DNA from: Pseudomonas sp. CCC3.1
GTDB lineage: Bacteria > Pseudomonadota > Gammaproteobacteria > Pseudomonadales > Pseudomonadaceae
DNA length: 64,000 bases
Direction: 5' to 3'
Assembly (NCBI RefSeq): GCF_034347405.1
Contig: NZ_CP133778.1
Location: forward strand, 5,306,501-5,370,500
Both the position numbers and the translations under genes were made by a program. Positions 25,902 through 35,869 of the stretch are shown here, one piece after another (within the stretch, counting starts at the first letter, position 1; each line of letters opens with the position of its first letter). Below the pieces are notes generated by a model. It had not been told where the DNA came from, searched no databases, and saw only the letters and a program-made list of their open reading frames with translations.

Positions 25902-26989
25902 AGCGCCATCCCTCCGGCCGGGACGGGGGTAATTTCGACCTGCATGCCGGGGTGTAGCAATTGCCCGCCTGCGACCACCACATTCTCTCCGTCCTTGAGG
26001 CCATCGTTGATGATCACGCTGCCGGTGAGGTAGCGCCCCACGGTGACGCGCTGTATGCGCACGTTGTTTTGACCGTCGACCACCCACACGGCAGGTTCCG
26101 AGACATCTTTGGTCAGGGCGGACCACGGCAGCTCAACGCTGGGCCGAGGCGCCGGGGTCAGGTTGACGCTGACAATCGAGCCTAACTCCATGCCCTTGGG
26201 CAAGGTGTCCAGTTGCACCTTGATTTGCAGCGTGCCGCTTTGCGCCGCCACGGTCGGGGTGATCTCGCGGATTTGGCCGTTGACCTTGATCGTCGGGTCG
26301 CTCAGCAATGTGACCTGCACAGTCGGGTCTTTGGGCGGCTCAATAAACAGCGACTCATACACGTTAAAGACCGCGTCGCGGGCGCCGTCACGGGCCAGGG
26401 TAAAAATCGGCATGGTGGCTTGCACCACTTGGCCGACTTCGGCCTGGCGCGCGGTGATGATGCCTGGCGCTTCGGCGACCAGGTTGCTGTAGCTCAGTTG
26501 CTCGCGGGCATTGGCCAACTGCGCCTGCGCGGCGGTCAGGGCGCTTTGGGCGCTGAGCTGCGCGGCGTTGGCGGCATCGTATTCGCTTTGGCTGGTGTAG
26601 CCTTTTGGCAGCAGTTTTTGCTGACGAATAAAGGCCGCGCGGGTTTGCACCACTTGCGCCTGTTGCGCATACACGCTGGCTTGCGCGGTTTGGACCTGGA
26701 TTTTCAGGTCTTTGGGATCAAGACGGGCCAACACCTGATTGGCCTGAATGTGATCACCGACATCGACCTGACGCTCGATAATCTTGCCGCCAACGCGGAA
26801 CGAAAGCTGCGTTTCGACCCGAGCCTGAATATCGCCGCTGAGTTGAATGGGTGGCGCAAACTCACGCGTGCTCACCTGCTGTACATAGACCCGTGGGGAC
26901 AAAGGCTCTTTGGGGCCTTCTTTGCCACAAGCGGTCAGGAGCGCCAAAAGGCTTAAGCCCCAAACACACTTGACTCGTTGACCAGCCAT
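25898..26989 (-). CDS. RND efflux membrane fusion protein (first of two, TriA-like)
   Basis: Periplasmic adaptor lipoprotein of the same operon, 363 residues from the ATG at 26989 (MAGQRVKCVWGLSLLALLTA, lipobox LLTAC). The lipoyl half-motif SFRVGGKIIERQVDVGDHIQ is followed by a coiled hairpin (QAQVVQTRAAFIRQQKLLPK) and beta-barrel and membrane-proximal domains. It is the first gene; 221 bp upstream separate it from the divergent ATPase gene. A longer open frame reaching 27190 runs through a palindrome and is not used. Because the pump downstream is frameshifted, the adaptors may be functionless or may serve another pump. Confidence 0.88.
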   Translation of the reverse strand: MAGQRVKCVWGLSLLALLTACGKEGPKEPLSPRVYVQQVSTREFAPPIQLSGDIQARVETQLSFRVGGKIIERQVDVGDHIQANQVLARLDPKDLKIQVQTAQASVYAQQAQVVQTRAAFIRQQKLLPKGYTSQSEYDAANAAQLSAQSALTAAQAQLANAREQLSYSNLVAEAPGIITARQAEVGQVVQATMPIFTLARDGARDAVFNVYESLFIEPPKDPTVQVTLLSDPTIKVNGQIREITPTVAAQSGTLQIKVQLDTLPKGMELGSIVSVNLTPAPRPSVELPWSALTKDVSEPAVWVVDGQNNVRIQRVTVGRYLTGSVIINDGLKDGENVVVAGGQLLHPGMQVEITPVPAGGMAL

Positions 26990-27093
26990 GCAGACTCCTT
27001 TGCGTGATGCCGATTGACGGGACGATACGACAGACAGCGTAGAACAGGGTTTAGTGTTTGTGGGACTCTGTTTGCGCTCGGCTCCATCTAACC

Positions 27094-27181
27094 GTGGGAG
27101 TCTGGCTTGCCAGCGATTGCATCTGCGCGGTTTAACAGAAAAACCGCATCGCCTGCATCGCTGGCAAGCCAGGCTCCCACA
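27094..27181. repeat. Long palindrome, GTGGGAG...CTCCCAC class
   Basis: Arms GTGGGAGTCTGGCTTGCCAG and CTGGCAAGCCAGGCTCCCAC enclose a second smaller inverted repeat (GCGGTTT / AAACCGC region). It is a third family of dispersed palindrome in this window, situated between the divergent efflux operon and the ATPase gene. Confidence 0.85.
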
Positions 27182-27210
27182 GAGTGGCAATAACTTTTAG
27201 AGGTCACCCT

Positions 27211-28371
27211 ATGCTCACCACTCTGGCGGTGGCCAATTACCGCTCCATCAACCAGTTAATCGTGCCGTTGGCCCGACTTAATTTGATTACCGGCCCCAAT
27301 GGCAGCGGTAAATCAAATCTGTACCGCGCACTGCGCTTGTTGGCCGAAACGGCCCAAGGCGGGGTCATCAATGCGTTGGCCCGCGAGGGCGGGCTGGAGT
27401 CCACGTTCTGGGCTGGGCCTGAACATATTTCGCGGCGCATGAAGTCAGGCGAAGTGGCTGTTGAAGGCGGGCCGCGCAATAAGGTCAAACGCCTGCGCTT
27501 AGGGTTTGCGGGCGATGACTTTAGCTACGCCATCGCCCTGGGGCTGGCGCCACCCGAACATTCGGCCTTTACCCTCGACCCGCAAATCAAGCACGAGAGC
27601 ATTTGGGTGGGGCCTTGTTATCGGCCCGCCAGTGAGCTGGTGGAGCGTGAAGGTCCGATGATTCGCGCCCGCGCTGAGCGCAGTTGGCAGGTGCTGGCGC
27701 AACATGCGCCGATGTTCGACAGCCTGTTCGATCAAGTCGGCAGCCTGCATGCCTCACCTGAAGTGCTGCAATTGCGCGAATCGATCCGTGGTTGGCGTTT
27801 TTATGACCACTTTCGCACGGACCCCGAGGCGCCGGTGCGTCAACCGCAACTGGGCACGCGCACGCCCGTGTTGCACCACGACGGCCGAGACCTGGCCGCC
27901 GCGCTGCAAACCATCATCGAAATCGGCGACCCCGAGGCGTTGCACAGCGCCATCAGCGACGCCTTCCCCGGTGCGCAGCTAAAAATCAATTTCATGCTCG
28001 GTGGGCGCTTTGCCGTCGAGTTTTATCAAGAGGGTTTGTTGCGACCCCTGTCGGCGGCAGAGTTATCGGACGGTACTTTGCGCTATCTGCTGTTGGTGGC
28101 CGCCTTGCTCACCCCGCGCCCACCGACGCTGATGGTGCTCAACGAACCCGAAACCAGCCTGCACCCCGACCTGCTGCCCGCGCTGGCGCGGTTGATTATT
28201 CGCACTTCGCACCATTCCCAGGTGTGGGTGGTGTCACACGCCCGGCGTTTGATTGCCGCCTTGCAGCAAGACCCGGAGTGCAACTGCATCGTGCTGGAGA
28301 AAAACCTCGGTCAGACCGAGGTGGTGGGGCAGCGAATGCTGGATCAGCCGGCTTGGCATTGGGCGGATTGA
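27211..28371 (+). CDS. AAA family ATPase (ABC/OLD-like, standalone)
   Basis: A 386-residue cytoplasmic ATPase of the SMC/ABC-like class. From the ATG at 27211 it reads MLTTLAVANYRSINQLIVPL, then Walker A GPNGSGKS (about residues 28-35), an insertion of about 230 residues, the ABC-like signature ELSDGTLRYLLLVAALL, Walker B LMVLNEPETSLHPDLL and the H-loop VVSHARRL. This is the layout of OLD-type and RecF-type ATPases but without a TOPRIM nuclease. All catalytic motifs are intact. The partner and the role (repair, defence or other) are unknown. It converges on the RHS gene, 7 bp apart. An AGAGGT lies 9 nt before the start. Confidence 0.82.
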   Translation: MLTTLAVANYRSINQLIVPLARLNLITGPNGSGKSNLYRALRLLAETAQGGVINALAREGGLESTFWAGPEHISRRMKSGEVAVEGGPRNKVKRLRLGFAGDDFSYAIALGLAPPEHSAFTLDPQIKHESIWVGPCYRPASELVEREGPMIRARAERSWQVLAQHAPMFDSLFDQVGSLHASPEVLQLRESIRGWRFYDHFRTDPEAPVRQPQLGTRTPVLHHDGRDLAAALQTIIEIGDPEALHSAISDAFPGAQLKINFMLGGRFAVEFYQEGLLRPLSAAELSDGTLRYLLLVAALLTPRPPTLMVLNEPETSLHPDLLPALARLIIRTSHHSQVWVVSHARRLIAALQQDPECNCIVLEKNLGQTEVVGQRMLDQPAWHWAD

Positions 28372-28378
28372 GGGGAGG

Positions 28379-29422
<1,044 letters not shown>

Positions 29423-29515
29423 ATTGGTTGGCTCTTTGCGGAAGTCCCCTCAGCTTTGCCCCAAACAATGATCTTGCCTACCTGCGAAATCTGCTAGGTA
29501 GTTTTACCAAATAAT

Positions 29516-29553
29516 AAAAAACGCCGACGACTGTAATAGCCGTCGGCGTTTTC
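29516..29553 (-). terminator. Intrinsic terminator of metQ (bidirectional)
   Basis: Stem AACGCCGACG / CGTCGGCGTT (29520-29529 and 29541-29550) with a run of A on the left, which reads as U on the metQ transcript, and TTTT on the right. It sits 20 bp after the metQ stop and also faces the RHS gene's upstream side. Confidence 0.85.
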
Positions 29554-29571
29554 AGTGGAGCTGGCGCTCAA

Positions 29572-30354
29572 TCAGAACGCTGGTAGCACCGCACCTTTGT
29601 ATTTTTCCGCGATAAACGCTTTAACTTCTGGGCTGGTCAGGGCTTTGGACAGCTTTTGGATCGCGTCGCTGTCTTTGTTGTCCGGGCGAGCTACCAGGAA
29701 GTTCACGTAAGGCGAATCAGCCCCTTCGATGATCAGCGCGTCCGTGGCCGGGTTCAGGCCCGCTTCCAGCGCGTAGTTGGTGTTGATCATGTCCAGGTCG
29801 ACCTGGTCCAGCACGCGTGGCAGCAGCGCAGACTCAAGCTCTTTGAATTTGAAGTTGTGCGGGTTTTTGGCGATGTCTTTTGGTGTGGACACGGCGTTGG
29901 TCGGATCTTTCAGTTCGATCAAGCCGGCCTTTTGCAGCAGGATCAACGCCCGGCCGCTGTTGCTGCCTTCGTTAGGGATGGCGATGGTTGCGCCATCTTT
30001 GAGCTCAGACAGGTTTTTAACTTTTTTCGAGTAGCCGCCGAACGGTTCAACGTGAACACCGATCACGGTCACCAGGTTGGTGCCTTTGCCTTTGTTGAAG
30101 CTTTCGAGGTACGGCAGGGTCTGGAAGTAGTTGGCGTCCAGACGTTTCTCTGCGACCTGTACGTTCGGCTGAACGTAGTCGGTGAAGACTTTGATTTCCA
30201 GATCCACGCCTTCTTTGGCGAGGGTCGGTTTGATCAGCTCAAGGATTTCGGCGTGAGGAACCGGGGTCGCAGCGACTACCAGTTTTTCGTTAGCCTGTGC
30301 CAGGCCTGCCGTCAAAGCAGCCGCCAATGCGGTAAACAACAGAACCTTTTTCAT
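29572..30354 (-). CDS. metQ: MetQ/NlpA family methionine-type substrate-binding protein
   Basis: Periplasmic binding component of a MetNIQ-type ABC importer, 260 residues. It begins with a Sec signal MKKVLLFTALAAALTAGLAQ, cut after AQA; there is no lipobox cysteine. The mature part has the NlpA family blocks FTDYVQPNVQVAEKRLDANY, IAIPNEGSNSGRALILLQKA and NTNYALEAGLNPATDAL. It stands alone, without metN and metI, so it must serve a transporter encoded elsewhere. It borders the sulfur-ester cluster and may bind methionine or another organosulfur compound. Confidence 0.9.
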   Translation of the reverse strand: MKKVLLFTALAAALTAGLAQANEKLVVAATPVPHAEILELIKPTLAKEGVDLEIKVFTDYVQPNVQVAEKRLDANYFQTLPYLESFNKGKGTNLVTVIGVHVEPFGGYSKKVKNLSELKDGATIAIPNEGSNSGRALILLQKAGLIELKDPTNAVSTPKDIAKNPHNFKFKELESALLPRVLDQVDLDMINTNYALEAGLNPATDALIIEGADSPYVNFLVARPDNKDSDAIQKLSKALTSPEVKAFIAEKYKGAVLPAF

Positions 30355-30482
30355 GCAATGTCCTTAAGTAAATGACCGTTCGAATGACGGTTTTATTGGA
30401 AGTCGGAGCGGACAATACCTAACTTTTTTATTCCAGAAAAATAATATTTCTTAAGCTTCTTAGATCGTTTTGTTTGGATTGC

Positions 30483-30543
30483 GCTGTCCCTGCCTCGCGA
30501 TTGTTTAAACGATCAAAAGATCGCGAGGCAAGCTCGCTCCTAA
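30483..30543. repeat. Degenerate REP palindrome
   Basis: The right arm TCGCGAGGCAAGCTCGCTCC is intact, but the left arm lacks the outer AGGAGCGAGC stretch (it reads CTGTCCCTGCCTCGCGA). Lies between metQ and the sigma-54 activator gene. Confidence 0.75.
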
Positions 30544-30549
30544 AAAGGG

Positions 30550-31446
30550 CTACGGCAGCAGGTTCTTCAGCGCTGCCAACTCCTGCGCCGTTGCGCCTTT
30601 TATAAACAGCTCAATCTGGCTCAGGCTGTCGGGCAGGTTTAAATGCTCGGGTTGTATCTCTTCGCCCGTGCTGACCAGCAGCGCAAAGTGAATCACGTTC
30701 TCCAGCTCACGGGTGTTGCCCGGCCAGCTGTGGCGCTCCAGTACGCGTTGCGCGCTGTCGCTGATAAACGGCACCGGCAGATTAAGGCGCTGGCTGTAGA
30801 TGCCCAAAAAGTATTCGGCCAGCGACAAAATATCGCCCACGCGCTCGCGCAGGGCTGGCAATGCCAATTGCCCTTCGCTGAGGTAGTGATACAGCCGCTC
30901 GTGAAATTTGCCCGCTTTTACAGCCTGCGCCAGATCGATGCTGGTGGCCGCGACCAGCCGCACATCCACCGGGCTTGGCTGATGGGCACCGACCCGCGTG
31001 ACTTCGTGGGTTTCCAGGGCCGCCAGCAGCTTGACCTGAATACCCAGCGGCAAATCACCGATTTCATCCAGGTATAAGGTGCCGCCATTGGCCGAGCCAA
31101 ACCATCCGGCGCGGCTGCTGGCCGAACTGCTGTGGGCGCCCGGTGCGTAGCCGAACAGTTCGGCGTCGGCGTAGGTTGGGCTGATCGCGCCGCAATTAAC
31201 CGAGACAAACAAACCAGAGCGGTCGCTGGCGCGGTGAATATGCCGGGCCAGCAGCTCTTTGCCGCTGCCGGTTTCGCCGCGAATCAGCACGGGCAAAGCA
31301 CGTGGGGCGAGCAGTTCCAGGTCGTCACGTAATTGGCGTGAGCGCGGGTCGACAAACACCAGCGCTTTGGCGCGAATGCTCAGCGGGCTTTTTTCGGCGT
31401 CGGGAAAGGTCAGCAAGGGCTGACCAAAGGTTTCATGCTGACTCAT
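30550..31446 (-). CDS. Sigma-54-activator-like AAA+ protein lacking GAFTGA and HTH
   Basis: A 298-residue protein consisting of an NtrC-class AAA+ domain only. Walker A is RGETGSGKE, Walker B is GTLYLDEIGDLP, and the arginine-finger region and WPGNTRELENVIHFAL are present. The sigma-54-contacting loop, normally GAFTGA, reads GAHSSSASSRAGWF. After the AAA+ domain the protein stops at about 40 residues with no Fis-type helix-turn-helix, and there is no N-terminal sensor. It resembles SfnR-type regulators of organosulfur genes, but could not act as a standard DNA-binding enhancer protein. It follows the hydrolase gene by 50 bp and is probably co-transcribed. Confidence 0.78.
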   Translation of the reverse strand: MSQHETFGQPLLTFPDAEKSPLSIRAKALVFVDPRSRQLRDDLELLAPRALPVLIRGETGSGKELLARHIHRASDRSGLFVSVNCGAISPTYADAELFGYAPGAHSSSASSRAGWFGSANGGTLYLDEIGDLPLGIQVKLLAALETHEVTRVGAHQPSPVDVRLVAATSIDLAQAVKAGKFHERLYHYLSEGQLALPALRERVGDILSLAEYFLGIYSQRLNLPVPFISDSAQRVLERHSWPGNTRELENVIHFALLVSTGEEIQPEHLNLPDSLSQIELFIKGATAQELAALKNLLP

Positions 31447-31496
31447 GGCAGGCTCCCGCCCGCCGCCGATGGGTGGGCGCGGGCGTTACAAAAAAT

Positions 31497-32078
31497 TCAG
31501 GCTCGGCGCAGGGCGCCGTGCTCAATGCGGGTTTGCAGGCGATACAAAAAGGCGAACCCTTGCTCCCAGCGTTGGTGGCCGGACTTGACGTTGATATGTC
31601 CAGCGCCGCTGAGAATGCCGACCTCGGCGCCCCATTGACGAGCGAACTCCATGGCGCGAGGCGCACTGGCCGCTGCATCGTTGTCCGAACCGACGACTTG
31701 GCTCGGGAACGGCAGGGTGTGCGTCGGGATCGGTGCAAAGTTACGCAGCGCGGGGGCGCAGGTTGGGCGTTCGACATCGGCCGGGGCCACCAGCAAAGCA
31801 CCGCGCACCTGGTTCAGCAGGCTAGCGGGCGCGCGTTCGGCCCAATGCGCGACGGTGATGCAACCCAGGCTGTGGGCTATCAGAATCACGGGCGTGCTGT
31901 CGGCGGCAATCGCCTCGGCCAACGCAGCAATCCAGTCTTCGCGGCGGGGTGTCAGCCAGTCGGCTTGCTCCACCCGAGCACTGTTCGGCAAGCTGTTTTG
32001 CCAGTGGGTTTGCCAATGATCGTCAGACGACCCTTGCCAGCCCGGCACTATCAAATAGCGAATCGATTCGTTGCCCAT
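31497..32078 (-). CDS. RBBP9/YdeN family serine hydrolase (alpha/beta fold)
   Basis: A 193-residue cytoplasmic alpha/beta hydrolase. The N-terminus IRYLIVPGWQGSSDDHWQTH is the RBBP9/YdeN oxyanion region; the nucleophile elbow is AHSLGC (Ser in place in A-H-S-L-G); a C-terminal GSDND and GAGHIN supply the Asp and His. The substrate is unknown. It starts the two-gene unit with the reduced sigma-54 activator and lies beside the sulfate-ester cluster, a pairing I believe recurs in pseudomonads. Confidence 0.87.
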   Translation of the reverse strand: MGNESIRYLIVPGWQGSSDDHWQTHWQNSLPNSARVEQADWLTPRREDWIAALAEAIAADSTPVILIAHSLGCITVAHWAERAPASLLNQVRGALLVAPADVERPTCAPALRNFAPIPTHTLPFPSQVVGSDNDAAASAPRAMEFARQWGAEVGILSGAGHINVKSGHQRWEQGFAFLYRLQTRIEHGALRRA

Positions 32079-32188
32079 GGGTGCATGCCTCCAGCGGTAT
32101 GTGTGTTACCGAGTCAGTATAGGGACGGTTTTTAGATTCGCTAAGGAATAAGAAGCTATTTGTTAATAACCAAAAAACTTTTTTAAAG

Positions 32189-32271
32189 TGAGAGCGGGCT
32201 TGCTCGCGACGCAGACACTGCGGTGTATCAGGCACACCGCAGCGATCCCATCGCGAGCAAGCCCGCTCCCA
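32189..32271. repeat. REP palindrome pair (GAGCGGGCTTGCTCGCGA class)
   Basis: Arms GAGCGGGCTTGCTCGCGA and TCGCGAGCAAGCCCGCTC with an inner hairpin CTGCGGTGT / ACACCGCAG. It lies between the TonB receptor's stop and the hydrolase promoter region. Confidence 0.88.
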
Positions 32272-32293
32272 TACGGCAAGGTGTGGTCAGCCT

Positions 32294-34666
32294 TTAAAAA
32301 TCATAACGGCCGGTCACGCCCAGTGTCCGTGGCGTGCCCAACAACCCTTCATAACCGCCGTTGGCGGCGCTCCACAGGGTGGTGTAGTAGGTTTTGTCGA
32401 AGGCGTTTTTCAGCCACAGCGACACGTCCCACTGACCTTGGTGAAAGTCCCCGCGCAAGCCTGTGGATAAGTTGACCACCGCGTAACTCGGGATCTGTGC
32501 ATAAGCCGAGTCTTCGACCGTGCCCACGGCTTTGGAGCGGAACGCGTAGCTGGCGGTGACGTACTCTTCGAGGCCGTTGTTGAGGTTCCATTTGTATTCG
32601 CCATTGGCGTTGCCGATCCACTTCGAAGCGCCGACCACCTGATGCCCGCTCAAGTCGCACGAGGCAGGCGCGCCTGCTTGCAGGCTGACTTCCGGCGGGC
32701 ATGGCGCATCTTTGTACGACAGGTAACGCACGTCATTAAACGATCCGTTGAGGTTCAGCGTCAGCCCGCGCACGGGGATCAACGTGCTCTCGAATTCGAC
32801 CCCGCGTGAGCGCACAGAGCCTGCGTTAGTCAGGTATTGAGCGCGTGTGGAATCGTCGTAAGCCGTGGTCTGGTACCCGTTGACCTGTGTCCAGAACAGG
32901 TTGGCGTTGAGTTGCAGGCGGCGATCCCACAGCGTGCTTTTAACCCCCAGCTCGGCATTGTTGGCGCGCTCGGTCCCGATCAGCAGCGAGTCGGCCCCGG
33001 CGGTTGGCGCCGAGCCAACGGTGAGGTTCACCCCGCCCGACTTCTCGCCATGCGACAGGCTGGCGTAGCCCAGCACGTTGTCGTTGAAGTGGTAGGTCAG
33101 GTTCAGCAAGCCTGAAGGGCTGGTGCTGTATTGGTTCAAGTCGCCCGAATCATAAGCGCCGACCCGCGCCTGGCGTGCCGCTGCTGCGGCGCCGGTGACA
33201 GCGGCCCCGCCGACGGGTGCATTGCGTGTCACCCACGCGCTTTTCTCTTCATACGTGCCGCGCAGCCCGGCTGTGAAATCCAGCTGCGGCGTCAGGTGCC
33301 ACGTGCCTTGGGCAAACAGCGCAAAACTGTTGGTCGAAATGTGGCCGTTGCCCACGGAGTTCACGTCCGCCAAGGCACCCGTTGCTGTGCCATTCCAGAT
33401 GTCAGCCTTGGGGCCGTAGTAGGTGAAGGATTTGTTGTCTAGGTCGGAGCCGAAGTAGTAAGCCCCCGCCACGTAATCGAAAAAGCCGCCGGTTGGCGAA
33501 GCGATTCGAAACTCCTGAGACCACTGTTTGTCATTCACGGACACGCCTGCGTTGTAAGTCGCCGCTACGTCCAGGCCGTCGTCGTTGCGCGGGGTGAAAT
33601 CCCACCAGCGGTAGGAGGTGATCGAGGTCAGCGTGTAGTCACTGGGCAGTGTCCAGTTGGCCTCAAGCGACGTGCCGCCCTGAAACACGGTGACCGATTG
33701 CTGGTTGTCGAGATTGACCTTGCGGTTCGAGCCGTCGACCAGCGTGGCCCCGGCTGCGGCAGCGCGTGTTTCGTATTGGTTAACGCCATTAATGGTCGGC
33801 CCGGTACTGAACAGCGTGCGGGTTCCCGCGCTGGAATCCTCTTCGTTGTAGTCGCCGATCCAGCGCAGGTTGAACGTCTCGCTGGGCTTGTACAGCAGTT
33901 GCCCGCGAAACCCTTCGCGTGCGCCGCCGTTGAGTTTATTGCCGTCAAATTCGTTTTTGATGTCGCCATCGCTGCGGGTTCGGTAGGCCGAAAAACGCCC
34001 GGCCAGATCATCGGTGAGCGGCCCGGAAATCGTCCCCTTGGTCTGGAAATAACCGTCCTCGCCCACTGACGTTTCGATGCTGCGCTCGGGGGTAAAGGTC
34101 GGCGCACGGGTGGTGATATTGATCACCCCGGCGGTGGTGTTTTTGCCGAACAACGTGCCCTGCGGGCCGCGCAGTACATCCAGTTGCTCGATGTCCATCA
34201 AGTCAAACACCGCCATGCCCGGACGCCCCAGGTACACGTTGTCGATGTACAACCCCACGCTGCCTTCCAGGCCATCGCTGGCCGGGTTATTGCCCAGCCC
34301 GCGAATCGACACGCTGGACTGGCGGGCATGCATGTAGGCGACGTTGACGCTGGGCACCAACTGCTGCAAATCCTGAATCCGGTAAACGCGCTGGGTTTCG
34401 AGGGTCTGGCCGCTGATCACACTCATTGGCGTGGGCACGTTTTGCGCGCTTTCTTCACGGCGTCGAGCGGTCACGGTCACGGTTTTCAACTGACTGTCAT
34501 CGGCTTTTGCCGGCGCAGTTTTGGTAACGGGCGTGGCGTCCACGGCGGCTTGGTTTTCATCGGCCAGTGCCATCGAGCCCGTGGAGCAGCCCGCCAGAAA
34601 TAGCGCCATCGGCAGGCGTTTAAAACGCCTTGAAGGGAACGGTAGGGCTTGCTGGGATTGGCTCAT
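32294..34666 (-). CDS. TonB-dependent outer-membrane receptor (SftP-like)
   Basis: Outer-membrane active transporter, 790 residues from the ATG at 34666. The signal region is MSQSQQALPFPSRRFKRLPM then a hydrophobic core ending SMALA. A TonB box is likely at LKTVTVTARRREES; the plug domain has SSVSIRGLGNN and VLRGPQGTLFGKNTTAGVIN; the 22-strand barrel ends in the terminal aromatic residue ...GVTGRYDF. It is divergent from the LysR gene and next to sulfatase and Ats genes, so its ligand is probably a sulfate ester, as for SftP of P. putida, rather than a siderophore. The substrate is inferred from context. Confidence 0.85.
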   Translation of the reverse strand: MSQSQQALPFPSRRFKRLPMALFLAGCSTGSMALADENQAAVDATPVTKTAPAKADDSQLKTVTVTARRREESAQNVPTPMSVISGQTLETQRVYRIQDLQQLVPSVNVAYMHARQSSVSIRGLGNNPASDGLEGSVGLYIDNVYLGRPGMAVFDLMDIEQLDVLRGPQGTLFGKNTTAGVINITTRAPTFTPERSIETSVGEDGYFQTKGTISGPLTDDLAGRFSAYRTRSDGDIKNEFDGNKLNGGAREGFRGQLLYKPSETFNLRWIGDYNEEDSSAGTRTLFSTGPTINGVNQYETRAAAAGATLVDGSNRKVNLDNQQSVTVFQGGTSLEANWTLPSDYTLTSITSYRWWDFTPRNDDGLDVAATYNAGVSVNDKQWSQEFRIASPTGGFFDYVAGAYYFGSDLDNKSFTYYGPKADIWNGTATGALADVNSVGNGHISTNSFALFAQGTWHLTPQLDFTAGLRGTYEEKSAWVTRNAPVGGAAVTGAAAAARQARVGAYDSGDLNQYSTSPSGLLNLTYHFNDNVLGYASLSHGEKSGGVNLTVGSAPTAGADSLLIGTERANNAELGVKSTLWDRRLQLNANLFWTQVNGYQTTAYDDSTRAQYLTNAGSVRSRGVEFESTLIPVRGLTLNLNGSFNDVRYLSYKDAPCPPEVSLQAGAPASCDLSGHQVVGASKWIGNANGEYKWNLNNGLEEYVTASYAFRSKAVGTVEDSAYAQIPSYAVVNLSTGLRGDFHQGQWDVSLWLKNAFDKTYYTTLWSAANGGYEGLLGTPRTLGVTGRYDF

Positions 34667-34779
34667 GGGCGGCTCCTGGTCGACGAAATACACAACCTTG
34701 TATATTCCTAATAGTTATTTGTTTATTTTTTGACAGATATTTACTGCATAAGAGATTGCCTTTATAAGGAGTCCATCGA

Positions 34780-34827
34780 ATGCATAGCCAATGCATTTCC
34801 CCGATATTTTTGATGTGAAAAATGCAT
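34780..34827. promoter_or_regulatory. Repeated ATGCAT motifs in the receptor-regulator spacer
   Basis: Three ATGCAT hexamers at 34780-34785, 34791-34796 and 34822-34827, the first two 11 bp apart (one helical turn) and the third overlapping the LysR start codon. The same hexamer occurs twice, 31 bp apart, in the atsR-atsB spacer (39684-39689 and 39715-39720). A shared operator for the LysR-type regulator is an inference. Confidence 0.4.
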
Positions 34828-35769
34828 ATCGACCTGCGCCAACTTCGTCACTTCATCGCCCTCGCCGAGCAGCGCAGTTTTGTTGCGGGCGCGCAGGCGG
34901 TAAACCTCTCGCAATCGGCATTCAGCCGCAGCATTCAGGCGTTGGAACACAGCGTGGGTTGCTCGTTGGTGGACCGTGGGCGCAAGGACCTGGCGCCCAC
35001 CAAGCAAGGCCAGTTGCTGTTAGAGCACGCGCGGCGACTGGTCAGTGGCGCCCGGCAACTGACCAACGAGATCAACCAGTTCAATAGCCTGGAAAGCGGT
35101 GAGGTGTTGTTTGGGTGCGGCCCGGCGCCTGCTTCGGGGTTAGTGCCCAAAGCCATTGGACGTTTTATCGGGCGTTACCCGAAAGCGCGGGTGCATTTTC
35201 AGGTCGATGATTGGCAAAGCCTGAGCAAGCGCATGCTCAACGAAGAATTCGAGTTTTTCATCGCCGATACCCGCAATTTCGAAGCCGATCCGGCGTACTT
35301 AACCCAGCGTTTGCGACCGCGGCGCTGGTTTTTTTGCTGCCGCGCAGGCCACCCGCTGGCCCAGCGCAGCAGCGTCAGCGCCGAAGAACTGTTGAGTTAT
35401 CCACTGGCCGTGACCATCCGCCCGCCTAACCTGCGCAAAGTGCTGGTGCAGTTAAGTGGACGTCAGGACTACGCGCCGAATGTGGAATGCGAAAGCCCGT
35501 TCAGCCTCATGAGCGTGGTGTTGAGCAGCGATGCCATCGGTATTTGCGGCGCCTACAGCGACGTTTTCTTGTACGCCAAGGGCGACCTGGTGCGCATTGA
35601 GGTCGACGAACTGGCCCAAGACCAGGACGCGCTCTACACCCGCTATGGCATCGTCAGCCGCTCATCGACCCGCCTCTCGCCCTTGGCCCAGGCCATGATC
35701 GATGAAATCAAACAACTGGATAACAGCGACGACCATGATGTGTGTGCGGTTGAGAACTTCGCGATTTAA
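34822..35769 (+). CDS. LysR-type regulator of sulfate-ester use (SftR-like)
   Basis: A 315-residue LysR transcription factor. The N-terminal winged helix-turn-helix is visible in MHIDLRQLRHFIALAEQRSF and AVNLSQSAFSRSIQALEHSV; the co-inducer domain follows from about residue 90. It is divergent from the SftP-like receptor and upstream of the sulfatase, the position of SftR in P. putida S-313, where sftR controls sftP and the ats genes. It therefore probably controls the receptor and the Ats genes in response to sulfate supply. The two cysteines in RWFFCCRAG are unusual. Confidence 0.85.
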   Translation: MHIDLRQLRHFIALAEQRSFVAGAQAVNLSQSAFSRSIQALEHSVGCSLVDRGRKDLAPTKQGQLLLEHARRLVSGARQLTNEINQFNSLESGEVLFGCGPAPASGLVPKAIGRFIGRYPKARVHFQVDDWQSLSKRMLNEEFEFFIADTRNFEADPAYLTQRLRPRRWFFCCRAGHPLAQRSSVSAEELLSYPLAVTIRPPNLRKVLVQLSGRQDYAPNVECESPFSLMSVVLSSDAIGICGAYSDVFLYAKGDLVRIEVDELAQDQDALYTRYGIVSRSSTRLSPLAQAMIDEIKQLDNSDDHDVCAVENFAI

Positions 35770-35869
35770 CGGCATGCGCTGTGTGCATCAAACCCATTCA
35801 CCAAATGCGCTTGTCGCACGCGGCGCGCTCGCGCGAAATCGGTCATCTATCTGCCAAAGGTGAACCTTC

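Noticed and set aside
32461..32475. TGTGGATAA (DnaA-box complement) inside the TonB receptor gene
   Set aside because: Single occurrence in coding sequence, as expected by chance.
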